Virus record (IMG/VR): IMGVR_UViG_3300033143_006496
Span: 1 to 39,331 of that record
Strand: one strand, 5' to 3'
From: a virus
DNA: 39,331 nucleotides
Part shown: in pieces, positions 13,274-19,024 of the stretch
How positions within the stretch are numbered: the first letter of the stretch is position 1
How the letters are laid out: each line of letters begins with the position of its first letter
The notes under the pieces: model-generated
Database searches by the model: none
Told to the model about the DNA's origin: nothing
Seen by the model: the letters and a program-made list of their open reading frames with translations, nothing else
Translations under genes and position numbers: made by a program

Positions 13274-13345
13274 TGGCTTGTAGCATAACGGCAATGCGCT
13301 CGGCTGTTAACCGAGACTATGGTGGTTCGAGTCCCCCCAAGTCAG
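13274..13345 (+). tRNA. tRNA-Asn(GTT)
   Basis: Acceptor TGGCTTG/CAAGTCA, anticodon loop CTGTTAA, T arm GGTGG/CCCCC, discriminator G. Confidence 0.9.
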
Positions 13346-13352
13346 CCTTACG

Positions 13353-13382
13353 AAAATTGGCAGCTCAGGTACCCCCAATTTT
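13353..13382 (+). repeat. spacer hairpin AAAATTGG/CCAATTTT
   Basis: Perfect 8-bp inverted repeat followed by further T residues. It may act as a terminator or processing signal between tRNA-Asn and the next spacer element. Confidence 0.6.
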
Positions 13383-13390
13383 TAGTAAAA

Positions 13391-13447
13391 TGCTCCGCAC
13401 TCACCAAAGATATTGACAGAGAACTTTCACTGGGCAGAGGCGGAGCA
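13391..13447 (+). repeat. spacer hairpin TGCTCCGC/GCGGAGCA
   Basis: Perfect 8-bp inverted repeat enclosing 41 bases, filling the gap before tRNA(CAT) at 13453. Confidence 0.65.
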
Positions 13448-13452
13448 AACAC

Positions 13453-13526
13453 AGCGAGATAGAGTAGCGGCCTACCTCACCTGGCTCATAATCAGGACAT
13501 CGTCGGTTCGAATCCGACTCTCGCTA
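13453..13526 (+). tRNA. tRNA(CAT), Met or Ile2
   Basis: Perfect acceptor AGCGAGA/TCTCGCT and anticodon loop CTCATAA. It has an A1-T72 pair and lacks the three G-C pairs of an initiator anticodon stem, so it is elongator Met or lysidine-modified Ile. Confidence 0.85.
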
Positions 13527-13530
13527 CTAG

Positions 13531-13592
13531 CGGTACCAGGCCGAATGCGGTTGGTTATCTAGAATATCTGATTTTTAGTAAGCCTGGTACCG
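13531..13592 (+). repeat. spacer hairpin CGGTACCAGGC/GCCTGGTACCG
   Basis: Perfect 11-bp inverted repeat enclosing 40 bases; it occupies nearly the whole gap between two tRNA(CAT) genes. Confidence 0.75.
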
Positions 13593-13597
13593 TTCTA

Positions 13598-13669
13598 GGA
13601 TGCTTAGCTCAATGGTCGAGCAAGGCGCTCATAACGTCAAGGGCAGTGGTTCGATTCCACTAGCATCCA
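13598..13669 (+). tRNA. tRNA(CAT), second copy type
   Basis: Perfect acceptor GGATGCT/AGCATCC, anticodon loop CTCATAA, T arm AGTGG/CCACT. Its body differs from the first CAT tRNA, so one may read AUG and the other AUA. Confidence 0.85.
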
Positions 13670-13709
13670 CAATGGCTCAATGAACAACATACAATAAAGA
13701 GGGAGCCAG

Positions 13710-13765
13710 TGGACTCAAAACAATCTCTTTAGCACAAATAAGTGCGAGATAAGGTTTTGGGTCCA
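13710..13765 (+). repeat. long nested spacer hairpin
   Basis: TGGACTCAAAAC pairs with GTTTTGGGTCCA, ATCTC with GAGAT, and GCAC with GTGC, giving a 56-base hairpin. A smaller TGGCTC/GAGCCA hairpin lies just before it at about 13673-13709. Confidence 0.75.
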
Positions 13766-13769
13766 GTAT

Positions 13770-13841
13770 ATCGGAGTAGCTCATCGGTAGAGCGAGGTCC
13801 TGATAAGGCCTAGGCAGATGGTTCGATTCCATCCTTCGATA
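13770..13841 (+). tRNA. tRNA-Ile(GAT)
   Basis: Acceptor ATCGGAG/CTTCGAT, anticodon loop CTGATAA, T arm GATGG/CCATC. Confidence 0.9.
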
Positions 13842-13887
13842 CAACGACGACGGCTAATAACGTAATTGCGTTATTCTATGGTCGTTG
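13842..13887 (+). repeat. nested spacer hairpin
   Basis: CAACGAC/GTCGTTG encloses AATAACG/CGTTATT. A second hairpin, GGGTCAAA/TTTGGCCC with one wobble, follows at 13890-13925. Confidence 0.75.
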
Positions 13888-13930
13888 GCGGGTCAAATAA
13901 AATCTCGCAGAGAGGAGTTTGGCCCAGTAT

Positions 13931-14004
13931 GTCAGTATAGCTCAGTTGCGAAGAGCGCTTGTTTTACATACAAGATGTCGGGGGTTCGAGTCCCTCTACT
14001 GACA
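13931..14004 (+). tRNA. tRNA-Val(TAC)
   Basis: Perfect acceptor GTCAGTA/TACTGAC, anticodon loop TTTACAT, T arm GGGGG/CCCTC. Confidence 0.9.
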
Positions 14005-14013
14005 CAAACAAAC

Positions 14014-14086
14014 GGGCTGTTGGTGATACGGGAGAACACACCTCTTTTGCACGGAGGAGTAGCGAGTTCGAATCTCGCACGGTCCA
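14014..14086 (+). tRNA. tRNA-Ala(TGC)
   Basis: Acceptor GGGCTGT/ACGGTCC keeps the G3-U70 alanine identity pair; anticodon loop TTTGCAC, T arm GCGAG/CTCGC. Confidence 0.85.
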
Positions 14087-14093
14087 CAAGTAC

Positions 14094-14164
14094 ACTTGGG
14101 TAGCTCAGTGGCAGAGCGCTTTCCGTATGGGAAAGAGGCATTGGTTCAATTCCAGTCCTAAAAT
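14094..14164 (+). tRNA. atypical tRNA-like gene, anticodon read as TAT with G at position 33
   Basis: D arm GCTC/GAGC, anticodon stem CTTTC/GAAAG and T arm ATTGG/CCAGT with TTCAATT are present. The anticodon loop CGTATGG has G instead of the near-universal U33, and the first two acceptor pairs are mismatched. Possibly an Ile (AUA) tRNA, or a decayed gene. Confidence 0.5.
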
Positions 14165-14197
14165 ATTTATTTGTATGAAACAGATAAATAATGTACG

Positions 14198-14242
14198 TGA
14201 CATATTGCAAAAAGCCGTCATTGAACGGTGGGTAATGTGTCA
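14198..14242 (+). repeat. nested spacer hairpin
   Basis: TGACATATT/AATGTGTCA (one wobble) encloses CCGT/ACGG. Another hairpin, ATTTATTTGT/ACAGATAAAT, precedes it at about 14165-14190. Confidence 0.65.
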
Positions 14243-14246
14243 GTAT

Positions 14247-14318
14247 GGCGATGAAGCCAATTGGTTAGGCAAGTGTTTGCAAAACACTCCTTGGTAGGTT
14301 CGATTCCTATCATCGCCT
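14247..14318 (+). tRNA. tRNA-Cys(GCA)
   Basis: Perfect acceptor GGCGATG/CATCGCC, anticodon loop TTGCAAA, T arm with TTCGATT, and discriminator T as expected for Cys. Confidence 0.9.
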
Positions 14319-14325
14319 CCTTAAT

Positions 14326-14399
14326 GGTCTAGAGGTGTTAATGGTCGCATAACTCCCTGTCGAGGAGAAGGTAAGCGGGTTCGATTCCCGTCTAGACCG
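14326..14399 (+). tRNA. tRNA-Asp(GTC)
   Basis: Perfect acceptor GGTCTAG/CTAGACC, anticodon loop CTGTCGA, T arm GCGGG/CCCGT, discriminator G. Confidence 0.9.
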
Positions 14400-14410
14400 C
14401 CTAATATTAA

Positions 14411-14480
14411 GGGGAAAGTTGGCCGAACGGGAATTGATCGAGCCTTAGTAGGAATGAGTACCCTTAGTATTTTAAAATAC
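14411..14480 (+). pseudogene. truncated class II tRNA remnant (Leu/Ser-like)
   Basis: GGGGAAAGTTGGCCGAACGG matches the acceptor and D-arm start of a Ser/Leu tRNA, and CTTAGTA resembles a Leu(TAG) loop. No T arm or matching 3' acceptor follows; the next promoter begins at 14486. Confidence 0.45.
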
Positions 14481-14485
14481 CAAAT

Positions 14486-14529
14486 CTTAATCTACTCTTA
14501 ATGTTGTCTTAATGTTCATAAGTTATAAT
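14486..14529 (+). promoter_or_regulatory. Pho-box-like promoter inside the tRNA array
   Basis: CTTAAT at 14486, 14497 and 14508 is followed by ten bases and TATAAT at 14524-14529. The ATG of the next gene starts at 14536, the expected transcription start. Confidence 0.75.
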
Positions 14530-14535
14530 ATTTGT

Positions 14536-14754
14536 ATGAATGCAAAAAAAGATTGGACTGCAGCAAAAGACAAAGTTCCAACAGAATGTGGAGATTATAT
14601 TTTAGTGACTGTAGATGGTCTTGAATTAACACATGTTGGAAAAGATAAAATTTGGCGATATGAAACTAATTGCGAAATTATGTTTGGTTCAACAACTAGT
14701 GCTTGTTGGCTAAAAGTAGATTTAGATTGGTTTTTTAATAAATTGCCCAAGTAG
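14536..14754 (+). CDS. DUF551-like small protein, leaderless
   Basis: A 72-residue protein with Trp near the N-terminus, 'V-P-x-x-x-G-D-Y-I-L-V' and a C-terminal 'W-x-K-V-D' segment, resembling the small phage DUF551 type. The ATG at 14536 begins seven bases after TATAAT, so the mRNA would have no leader. The in-frame ATG at 14512 lies inside the promoter. The last 10 bases, including the stop codon, are the first 10 bases of tRNA-Arg(TCT). tRNA processing would therefore remove the stop codon from the message. Confidence 0.6.
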   Translation: MNAKKDWTAAKDKVPTECGDYILVTVDGLELTHVGKDKIWRYETNCEIMFGSTTSACWLKVDLDWFFNKLPK

Positions 14755-14817
14755 CTCAACGGATTGAGCACCTGCCTTCTAAGCAGATGGTTGTAGGTTC
14801 GAGTCCTGCCTTGGGTG
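14745..14817 (+). tRNA. tRNA-Arg(TCT)
   Basis: Acceptor GCCCAAG/CTTGGGT with G1-U72, anticodon loop CTTCTAA, T arm GTAGG/CCTGC. It overlaps the preceding CDS by ten bases. Confidence 0.9.
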
Positions 14818-14820
14818 CTT

Positions 14821-14894
14821 TGTTCCATAAACATATATGAAAATGAGATGAATCCGGATATAAGTTCATTAGTAACTATAGAGGTTGTGGAACA
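14821..14894 (+). repeat. spacer inverted repeat TGTTCCA/TGGAACA
   Basis: A 7-bp inverted repeat spans the spacer between two Arg tRNAs and encloses a smaller GATGAA/TTCATT hairpin. Confidence 0.55.
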
Positions 14895-14898
14895 TGAT

Positions 14899-14969
14899 GG
14901 GCTTGCGTGAACAGGAACACAACTGGCCTTCGAAGTCAGCTACTGCAGGTTCGAGTCCTGCCTGGCCCT
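14899..14969 (+). tRNA. tRNA-Arg(TCG)
   Basis: Acceptor GGGCTTG/CTGGCCC with one T-T mismatch, anticodon loop CTTCGAA, T arm GCAGG/CCTGC. Confidence 0.8.
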
Positions 14970-14983
14970 CTATGAATTGATAA

Positions 14984-15055
14984 CCACATGTCGCTTAATG
15001 GTAAAGCAGTGGACTTTTAATCCACCAGCTGGGGGTTCGATTCCCTCCATGTGGA
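14984..15055 (+). tRNA. tRNA-Lys(TTT)
   Basis: Perfect acceptor CCACATG/CATGTGG, anticodon loop CTTTTAA, T arm GGGGG/CCCTC. Confidence 0.9.
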
Positions 15056-15058
15056 CTT

Positions 15059-15187
15059 ATGGATATATGTAACGATTATGCCGAATGTGGTTGTGGCAGT
15101 GAAGATGAACATTGCATGTACTGCTTACGACCAAAAGACGAACATGAATTGGAAGATTGGCAGAGCGGTAATGCGTCGGCTTGCTAA
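15059..15187 (+). CDS. possible 42-residue Cys-rich microprotein between tRNAs
   Basis: The ORF opens four bases after tRNA-Lys and runs into tRNA-Ser(GCT). It encodes Cys at residue 4, C-G-C (11-13) and C-x2-C (19-22), followed by an acidic tail, which could form a small zinc knuckle. There is no ribosome site. 3' cleavage of tRNA-Lys would leave a near-leaderless message. It may be chance. Confidence 0.3.
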   Translation: MDICNDYAECGCGSEDEHCMYCLRPKDEHELEDWQSGNASAC

Positions 15188-15235
15188 GCCGTAGCCATCC
15201 AAAAGGATGCGATGGTTCGATTCCATCATCTTCCG
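15151..15235 (+). tRNA. tRNA-Ser(GCT)
   Basis: Class II tRNA. Perfect acceptor GGAAGAT/ATCTTCC, anticodon loop TTGCTAA, long variable arm CATCC/GGATG, discriminator G. Confidence 0.9.
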
Positions 15236-15366
15236 CCTTAGTAAGTTTGTTTTAGTTGCTGTAATATCATGGGAAATGGTTTGCATAAAAAATTAGCTTA
15301 CGAGTGGCACTGGAAAACCACTATAAATAAACCAGCGGCTCGCCAGTACCGATACAACTGGCACTT
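15236..15366 (+). other. tRNA spacer with nested hairpins
   Basis: No gene seen. AGTGG/CCACT (about 15303-15322) and TGGC/GCCA pairings are visible, in keeping with the other folded spacers. Confidence 0.4.
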
Positions 15367-15456
15367 GGGAAGTTGGCAGAGTCTGGTAATGCTTCGGCTT
15401 TGAATACCGATGACACGTTGAAAAAACGTGCGGGGGTTCGAATCCCTCACTTCCCG
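15367..15456 (+). tRNA. tRNA-Ser(TGA)
   Basis: Class II tRNA. Acceptor GGGAAGT/ACTTCCC, anticodon loop TTTGAAT with a C31-A39 mismatch, variable arm CACGTT/AACGTG, discriminator G. Confidence 0.85.
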
Positions 15457-15481
15457 CCTTGGCAAGTTCGCTTGCAGATAT

Positions 15482-15507
15482 AGATTTGGAGAAGTTGCCC
15501 CAAATCT
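15482..15507 (+). repeat. spacer hairpin AGATTTGG/CCAAATCT
   Basis: Perfect 8-bp inverted repeat followed by TTT. Confidence 0.65.
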
Positions 15508-15516
15508 TTTACTAAG

Positions 15517-15572
15517 CCGAGACAATGGCTATACTTGATGGATGGATAACCTTTGCTAGTACGTTGTCTCGG
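15517..15572 (+). repeat. spacer hairpin CCGAGACAA/TTGTCTCGG
   Basis: Perfect 9-bp inverted repeat enclosing 38 bases, directly before tRNA-Tyr. Confidence 0.7.
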
Positions 15573-15581
15573 TCGGCGTAT

Positions 15582-15651
15582 GGGTCTTTAGTATAATGGC
15601 ATTACGCTCGGCTGTAGACCGACAGATGGCGGTTCGAATCCCCAGGACCCA
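15582..15651 (+). tRNA. tRNA-Tyr(GTA) with short variable region
   Basis: Acceptor GGGTCTT/AGGACCC, anticodon loop CTGTAGA, T loop TTCGAA(T) with an imperfect stem. Bacterial tRNA-Tyr normally has a long variable arm; this one does not. Confidence 0.75.
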
Positions 15652-15654
15652 CAA

Positions 15655-15729
15655 GCAAATCTTTATCGTATAGCGGTGATTACGCCTCCGAAAGGGAAAG
15701 ATGTGTTCGACTCACATTAAAGATTTGCA
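15655..15729 (+). tRNA. tRNA-like gene with a shortened anticodon arm
   Basis: GCAAATCTTTA and TAAAGATTTGC form an 11-bp acceptor-like helix. A D arm and T arm ATGTG/CACAT with TTCGACT are intact. Only about 16 bases, CCTCCGAAAGGGAAAG, stand where the anticodon arm and variable loop should be. No normal anticodon can be assigned. Confidence 0.5.
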
Positions 15730-15730
15730 T

Positions 15731-15804
15731 GCCCGCATAGGCCAATTGGCAGAGTCACCAGCCTTAAGAGCTGGTCAGTACTGGTTCGAATCCAGTTGCG
15801 GGTA
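15731..15804 (+). tRNA. tRNA-Leu(TAA), short variable region
   Basis: Acceptor GCCCGCA/TGCGGGT, anticodon loop CTTAAGA, T arm ACTGG/CCAGT. The variable region is only five bases (TCAGT), unlike standard bacterial Leu tRNAs. Confidence 0.85.
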
Positions 15805-15914
15805 CACATCCTCAAGAGCCTCTGTGACTCATATTTATATGAAGGAACACATGCGCAAATGCTTGACCAGAGTACTGGTATCGCTCGGCTGACGAGTCGA
15901 GAATGAGGGAACTT
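15805..15914 (+). other. tRNA spacer with short hairpins
   Basis: CATATTTATATG, ACCAG/CTGGT (about 15868-15881) and CTCG/CGAG are visible. No gene is supported. Confidence 0.4.
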
Positions 15915-15988
15915 GCTCGCGTAGGCCAATTGGCAGAGTCACTTGTTTCAAACACAAGTCAGTGCTGGTTCGAATCCAGCCGTGAGCA
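15915..15988 (+). tRNA. tRNA-Leu(CAA), short variable region
   Basis: Acceptor GCTCGCG/CGTGAGC, anticodon loop TTCAAAC, T arm GCTGG/CCAGC, five-base variable region. Confidence 0.85.
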
Positions 15989-15994
15989 CTAAAT

Positions 15995-16068
15995 GTCCGT
16001 GTAGGCCAATTGGCAGAGTCGCTTGCCTTAGGAGCAAGATGTTGGTGGTTCGAATCCACTCGCGGACA
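15995..16068 (+). tRNA. tRNA-Leu(TAG), short variable region
   Basis: Acceptor GTCCGTG/CGCGGAC, anticodon loop CTTAGGA, T arm GGTGG/CCACT, five-base variable region. The D arm is almost identical in the three Leu tRNAs, so they derive from one another. Confidence 0.85.
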
Positions 16069-16144
16069 CTGAACATATAGCACATTTGTTCTATTTCAAA
16101 AGTACAAGAACTTGTTTTGGCCCGTTTCGAAAATGTTTTTTTAT

Positions 16145-16218
16145 CAGGGTGTAGTCAAGTCCGGTATGTCGCTCGGTTTGGGTCCGAGAAGTCGGGGGTT
16201 CAAATCCCTCCACCCTGA
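16145..16218 (+). tRNA. tRNA-Pro(TGG)
   Basis: Perfect acceptor CAGGGTG/CACCCTG, anticodon loop TTTGGGT, T arm GGGGG/CCCTC. Confidence 0.9.
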
Positions 16219-16220
16219 CT

Positions 16221-16294
16221 GTGACTGTAGCTCAAATGGTAGAGCGCCTAGCTGTGGACTAGGTATGGTGTGGGTTCGATTCCCATCAGTCACC
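16221..16294 (+). tRNA. tRNA-His(GTG)
   Basis: Perfect acceptor GTGACTG/CAGTCAC, anticodon loop CTGTGGA, discriminator C. The base before position 1 is T, so the G-1 normally encoded in bacterial His tRNA is not seen. Confidence 0.85.
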
Positions 16295-16315
16295 CTAATC
16301 ACAAAGGAGATATAA

Positions 16316-17467
16316 ATGAAGAGTGTTGTTACTACAGGAAAAATTCCAATAAAATTATGGCTTGATGATATTGAATGGGGCGCATTAGAACAAGCACGTA
16401 ACGTGGCCAACTTTCCTTTTGCTAAAAAATGGATTGCAATTATGCCAGATAGTCATCAAGGATATGGTATGCCAATTGGTGGTGTAATGGCTACTCAAGA
16501 TGTAATCGTTCCAAATGCGGTTGGTGTAGATATTGGCTGTGGAATGGCTGCTGTTAAACTAGATATAAAAGATGATGATTTGAAATATACAGCCATTTTA
16601 AAAACTATCTTGGGTGATATTAGAAAAGTTATTCCAATGGGGTTTAAGCATCAAAAAGAACCACAAAAATGGGATGGGTTTAATGAAGCTCCCGATGTTG
16701 AAATTATTCAAAGAGAATTAGCATCCGCAAAAAACCAATTGGGTACATTGGGTGGTGGCAATCACTTTATAGAAATTCAACATGGTGATGATGGACATTA
16801 TTGGTTTATGGTTCATTCTGGGTCTAGAAATGTTGGGCTTAAAACTGCTAAATATTACCATGATAAAGCAGTAAAATTATGCAAACGTTGGAAGTCTGAT
16901 ATCCCAAACAAAGACTTATCGTTTTTACCAATGGATGGTCTTGGAAAGGAATATCACATAGCTATGAAATGGTGTTTAGATTTTGCTTTAGCTAATCGTG
17001 AATTAATGTTAAAACGAATAAACGCGATAATAAAACATCATACGTTTGCTACACCCGTTTCTATTATAAATATTCACCACAACTATGCAGCTTTTGAACA
17101 TCATTATGGTAAAAATTATATTATTCATCGCAAAGGCGCAACTAAAGCAACCAAAGAAACTGTTGGAATTATTCCAGGTTCTATGGGAACAAACAGTTAT
17201 ATAGTACAAGGTCTTGGTAACCCCGAAAGTTTTATGTCGTGTTCGCATGGAGCAGGCCGTACTATGAGTCGTTCAAAGGCTAAGAAAGAGTTAAATTTAG
17301 AGCATGAACAAAAAATAATGGGTTCAGTTGTGCACGGATTACGAAATGTTGGAGATTTAGATGAAGCTCCTAGTTCGTATAAAGATATTGATGTTGTAAT
17401 GGAAAACCAAAAAGATTTAGTGAATGTGTTGGTAAAATTGACACCATTGGCATCAATAAAAAAATAA
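16316..17467 (+). CDS. rtcB: RtcB RNA ligase
   Basis: A 383-residue RNA-splicing ligase, close to normal family length. RtcB joins RNA ends with 2',3'-cyclic or 3'-phosphate to 5'-OH using Mn and GTP. Conserved motifs are all present: 'D-S-H-Q-G-Y-G-M-P-I-G-G' (45-56), 'G-V-D-I-G-C-G' with Mn-ligand Cys75, 'G-G-G-N-H' (146-150), 'H-S-G-S-R-N' (167-172), His254-His255, and 'S-H-G-A-G-R' with His311 as the guanylylated nucleophile. The start follows AAAGGAG. It lies within the tRNA array, 21 bases after tRNA-His and six before tRNA-Phe, which points to repair of cleaved tRNAs, for example after attack by host anticodon nucleases. A role in maturing the odd tRNA genes of this array is also possible. 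Confidence 0.95.
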   Translation: MKSVVTTGKIPIKLWLDDIEWGALEQARNVANFPFAKKWIAIMPDSHQGYGMPIGGVMATQDVIVPNAVGVDIGCGMAAVKLDIKDDDLKYTAILKTILGDIRKVIPMGFKHQKEPQKWDGFNEAPDVEIIQRELASAKNQLGTLGGGNHFIEIQHGDDGHYWFMVHSGSRNVGLKTAKYYHDKAVKLCKRWKSDIPNKDLSFLPMDGLGKEYHIAMKWCLDFALANRELMLKRINAIIKHHTFATPVSIINIHHNYAAFEHHYGKNYIIHRKGATKATKETVGIIPGSMGTNSYIVQGLGNPESFMSCSHGAGRTMSRSKAKKELNLEHEQKIMGSVVHGLRNVGDLDEAPSSYKDIDVVMENQKDLVNVLVKLTPLASIKK

Positions 17468-17473
17468 CAAATT

Positions 17474-17547
17474 GTGGACGTAGCTCAGTTTGGTAGAGCT
17501 TTCGGTTGAAGCCCGAAGAGTCGTTGGTTCAAATCCAACCGTTCACA
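17474..17547 (+). tRNA. tRNA-Phe(GAA)
   Basis: Acceptor GTGGACG/CGTTCAC, anticodon loop TTGAAGC, T arm GTTGG/CCAAC. Confidence 0.9.
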
Positions 17548-17554
17548 CCTTTAT

Positions 17555-17626
17555 GGCCCTATCGTCTATCGGCTAGGACATCAGGTTTTCAACCTGATAA
17601 GCTGGGTTCAATTCCCAGTAGGGTCA
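17555..17626 (+). tRNA. tRNA-Glu(TTC)
   Basis: Acceptor GGCCCTA/TAGGGTC, anticodon loop TTTTCAA, T arm CTGGG/CCCAG. Confidence 0.9.
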
Positions 17627-17636
17627 CTTGTAATAC

Positions 17637-17707
17637 GGGCTGTTGGTGAAATGGTATCACGCCGAGCTTTGGACTCGGAGTCGTCGGTTCGAAACCCACA
17701 CAGTCTG
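17637..17707 (+). tRNA. tRNA-Gln(TTG)
   Basis: Acceptor GGGCTGT/ACAGTCT with G1-U72, anticodon loop CTTTGGA, T arm GTCGG/CCCAC with one C-C mismatch, discriminator G. Confidence 0.85.
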
Positions 17708-17713
17708 CCTATA

Positions 17714-17784
17714 GGGTTCGTCGGTTAACGGCAAACCAGCGGACTCCAAACCCGCGACTGGAGGTTCGAATCCTCCCGAGCCCG
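17714..17784 (+). tRNA. tRNA-Trp(CCA)
   Basis: Acceptor GGGTTCG/CGAGCCC, anticodon loop CTCCAAA with an A31-C39 mismatch, T arm GGAGG/CCTCC, discriminator G. Confidence 0.85.
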
Positions 17785-17806
17785 CCTTAAACAAAATGGA
17801 GGTAAC

Positions 17807-18058
17807 ATGACTGTTGTTGGAGAAAAAGCAACATTTACGTTAGAGTTAGAAAATGGGGAAATATATACAATGCCCGTCATTACTGTCGAAATGTCACATC
17901 ATACTTCTATTGTTGGTGGCTTTGAAACTACAATAAAATGTGTTGGAACAGGTATGATTGAACGTTCGATATGTGAAGACAAAGCTACAAAATTGGAAAC
18001 GGCAATCGCAATAATTGAACAAGAAGAGTCAGAAGAATGTTATTTTGTATTTGTATAA
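17807..18058 (+). CDS. hypothetical protein
   Basis: An 83-residue acidic, beta-rich protein with no recognised family. A GGAGG ribosome site lies 6 bases before the ATG. It directly follows tRNA-Trp with no visible promoter, so it is probably read from the tRNA transcript and released by tRNA processing. Confidence 0.65.
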   Translation: MTVVGEKATFTLELENGEIYTMPVITVEMSHHTSIVGGFETTIKCVGTGMIERSICEDKATKLETAIAIIEQEESEECYFVFV

Positions 18059-18068
18059 GGAGTTTGTT

Positions 18069-18308
18069 ATGGCTGGAATGGGGATGCATTTAAAAGAAGC
18101 ATATTGTATTGGGGAAAAATGTAGTGTGTGTTCAAATGATGCAAGACATAAAATAGAAGAAGTTGTTCATGAGCAACCCAAGGGCTTTTTTAGAATGCGA
18201 CATCCATTAACAGCATATGTATGTTGTGATTGCTTTGGAGTTATATTTGGCAGTCTTGCTATAAAATGGTGTAGCAAAGCAAAAAAGAAAGCAAAGAAAA
18301 AAACTTAA
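18069..18308 (+). CDS. small zinc-finger protein
   Basis: A 79-residue protein with Cys11, Cys16 and Cys19 ('C-I-G-E-K-C-S-V-C'), His24, and 'Y-V-C-C-D-C' near residue 55. This spacing suits a treble-clef or zinc-ribbon fold. The C-terminus is a Lys run, suggesting nucleic-acid contact. The ATG at 18069 has AAGGAG upstream; a longer in-frame reading from 18015 lies inside the previous gene. It ends just before a repeat promoter. Confidence 0.65.
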   Translation: MAGMGMHLKEAYCIGEKCSVCSNDARHKIEEVVHEQPKGFFRMRHPLTAYVCCDCFGVIFGSLAIKWCSKAKKKAKKKT

Positions 18309-18358
18309 TCCTGTCTTAATGCTGCCTTAATGCTGCCTTAATGTTCATAGTATATAAT
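18304..18358 (+). promoter_or_regulatory. Pho-box-like promoter: four 11-bp CTTAAT repeats plus TATAAT
   Basis: CTTAAT begins at 18304, 18315, 18326 and 18337. Ten bases lead to TATAAT at 18353-18358. The first repeat overlaps the stop codon of the previous gene. Confidence 0.75.
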
Positions 18359-18391
18359 TTTTATATGCAAATGAAACACAAGGAGAGCAGC

Positions 18392-18865
18392 ATGTACAAT
18401 AATCCAACTAAATCCCAAATATTTACATGGTTCAACAAAGCTAAGGGTTGTGGGAAATTAGAAGCTGGTCGTGTAAATCGTGCGCTTGGGTATCTTCAAT
18501 CCAAATCTCTAAACGAAAAACTAAACAAATATAATACTTCCATTTATAAATGTAATTGCTACGATAACAATTTGTCTGGTTTTATTTGCAAACATCGCAT
18601 CTGCAAAATGATTATCAAACGCATTGACCAAGCCCACAAAACTAACGTCGCTTCTTTAATAGCAAGTACGACCAACGTCGTTCAACAATTCAACGCAAAA
18701 GTTGCGGTTGCAGAATATATTTCCAATGGTTATGTTATCCATTGGTTCAATGATGATTATGATGCTAAGCAATTTGTCAATACACGAGAGCCTGGAATTT
18801 TATGTGCACCTAAGTATGCTAAGGGCAATCGTGTTCGGCCAGATTACGACCATCGCACATATTAA
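18392..18865 (+). CDS. SWIM zinc-finger-like protein
   Basis: A 157-residue protein starting at 18392, three bases after AAGGAGAGC. An in-frame ATG at 18364 lies at the expected transcription start, so a leaderless 166-residue form is possible. Residues about 51-67 show 'C-x-C-x(n)-C-K-H', the pattern of SWIM zinc-binding domains found in DNA-binding and recombination-associated proteins. The remainder is unrecognised. It has its own promoter and is followed by another. Confidence 0.6.
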   Translation: MYNNPTKSQIFTWFNKAKGCGKLEAGRVNRALGYLQSKSLNEKLNKYNTSIYKCNCYDNNLSGFICKHRICKMIIKRIDQAHKTNVASLIASTTNVVQQFNAKVAVAEYISNGYVIHWFNDDYDAKQFVNTREPGILCAPKYAKGNRVRPDYDHRTY

Positions 18866-18904
18866 TCTGGCCTTAATGCTGCCTTAATGTTCATAGGTTA
18901 CAAT
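18861..18904 (+). promoter_or_regulatory. Pho-box-like promoter: three 11-bp repeats plus TACAAT
   Basis: ATTAAT at 18861 (overlapping the previous stop codon) and CTTAAT at 18872 and 18883 are followed by ten bases and TACAAT at 18899-18904. Confidence 0.75.
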
Positions 18905-18947
18905 TCAATTAAGTAAAAATCAAAGCACATTACAAAAGGAGAAAAAT

Positions 18948-19022
18948 ATGTACGAAGCATTTTGGACAGTTTTAGCAATTTTATTGCTAATCAAATTTCA
19001 CCCCAAGTACAAAGGAGAATAA
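18948..19022 (+). CDS. 24-residue single-pass membrane peptide
   Basis: A strong AAAAGGAG site precedes the ATG. The peptide is a single hydrophobic helix (residues 5-16) with a basic end. Its last codons form the ribosome site of the next gene. It is the first gene behind a strong promoter, so expression is likely. Function is unknown. Confidence 0.5.
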   Translation: MYEAFWTVLAILLLIKFHPKYKGE

Positions 19023-19024
19023 GT

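Noticed and set aside
13885-16410. Protein-coding frames on both strands across the tRNA array
   Set aside because: They are read through well-formed tRNA genes, and recurring peptide fragments come from conserved T-arm sequence, not from proteins.
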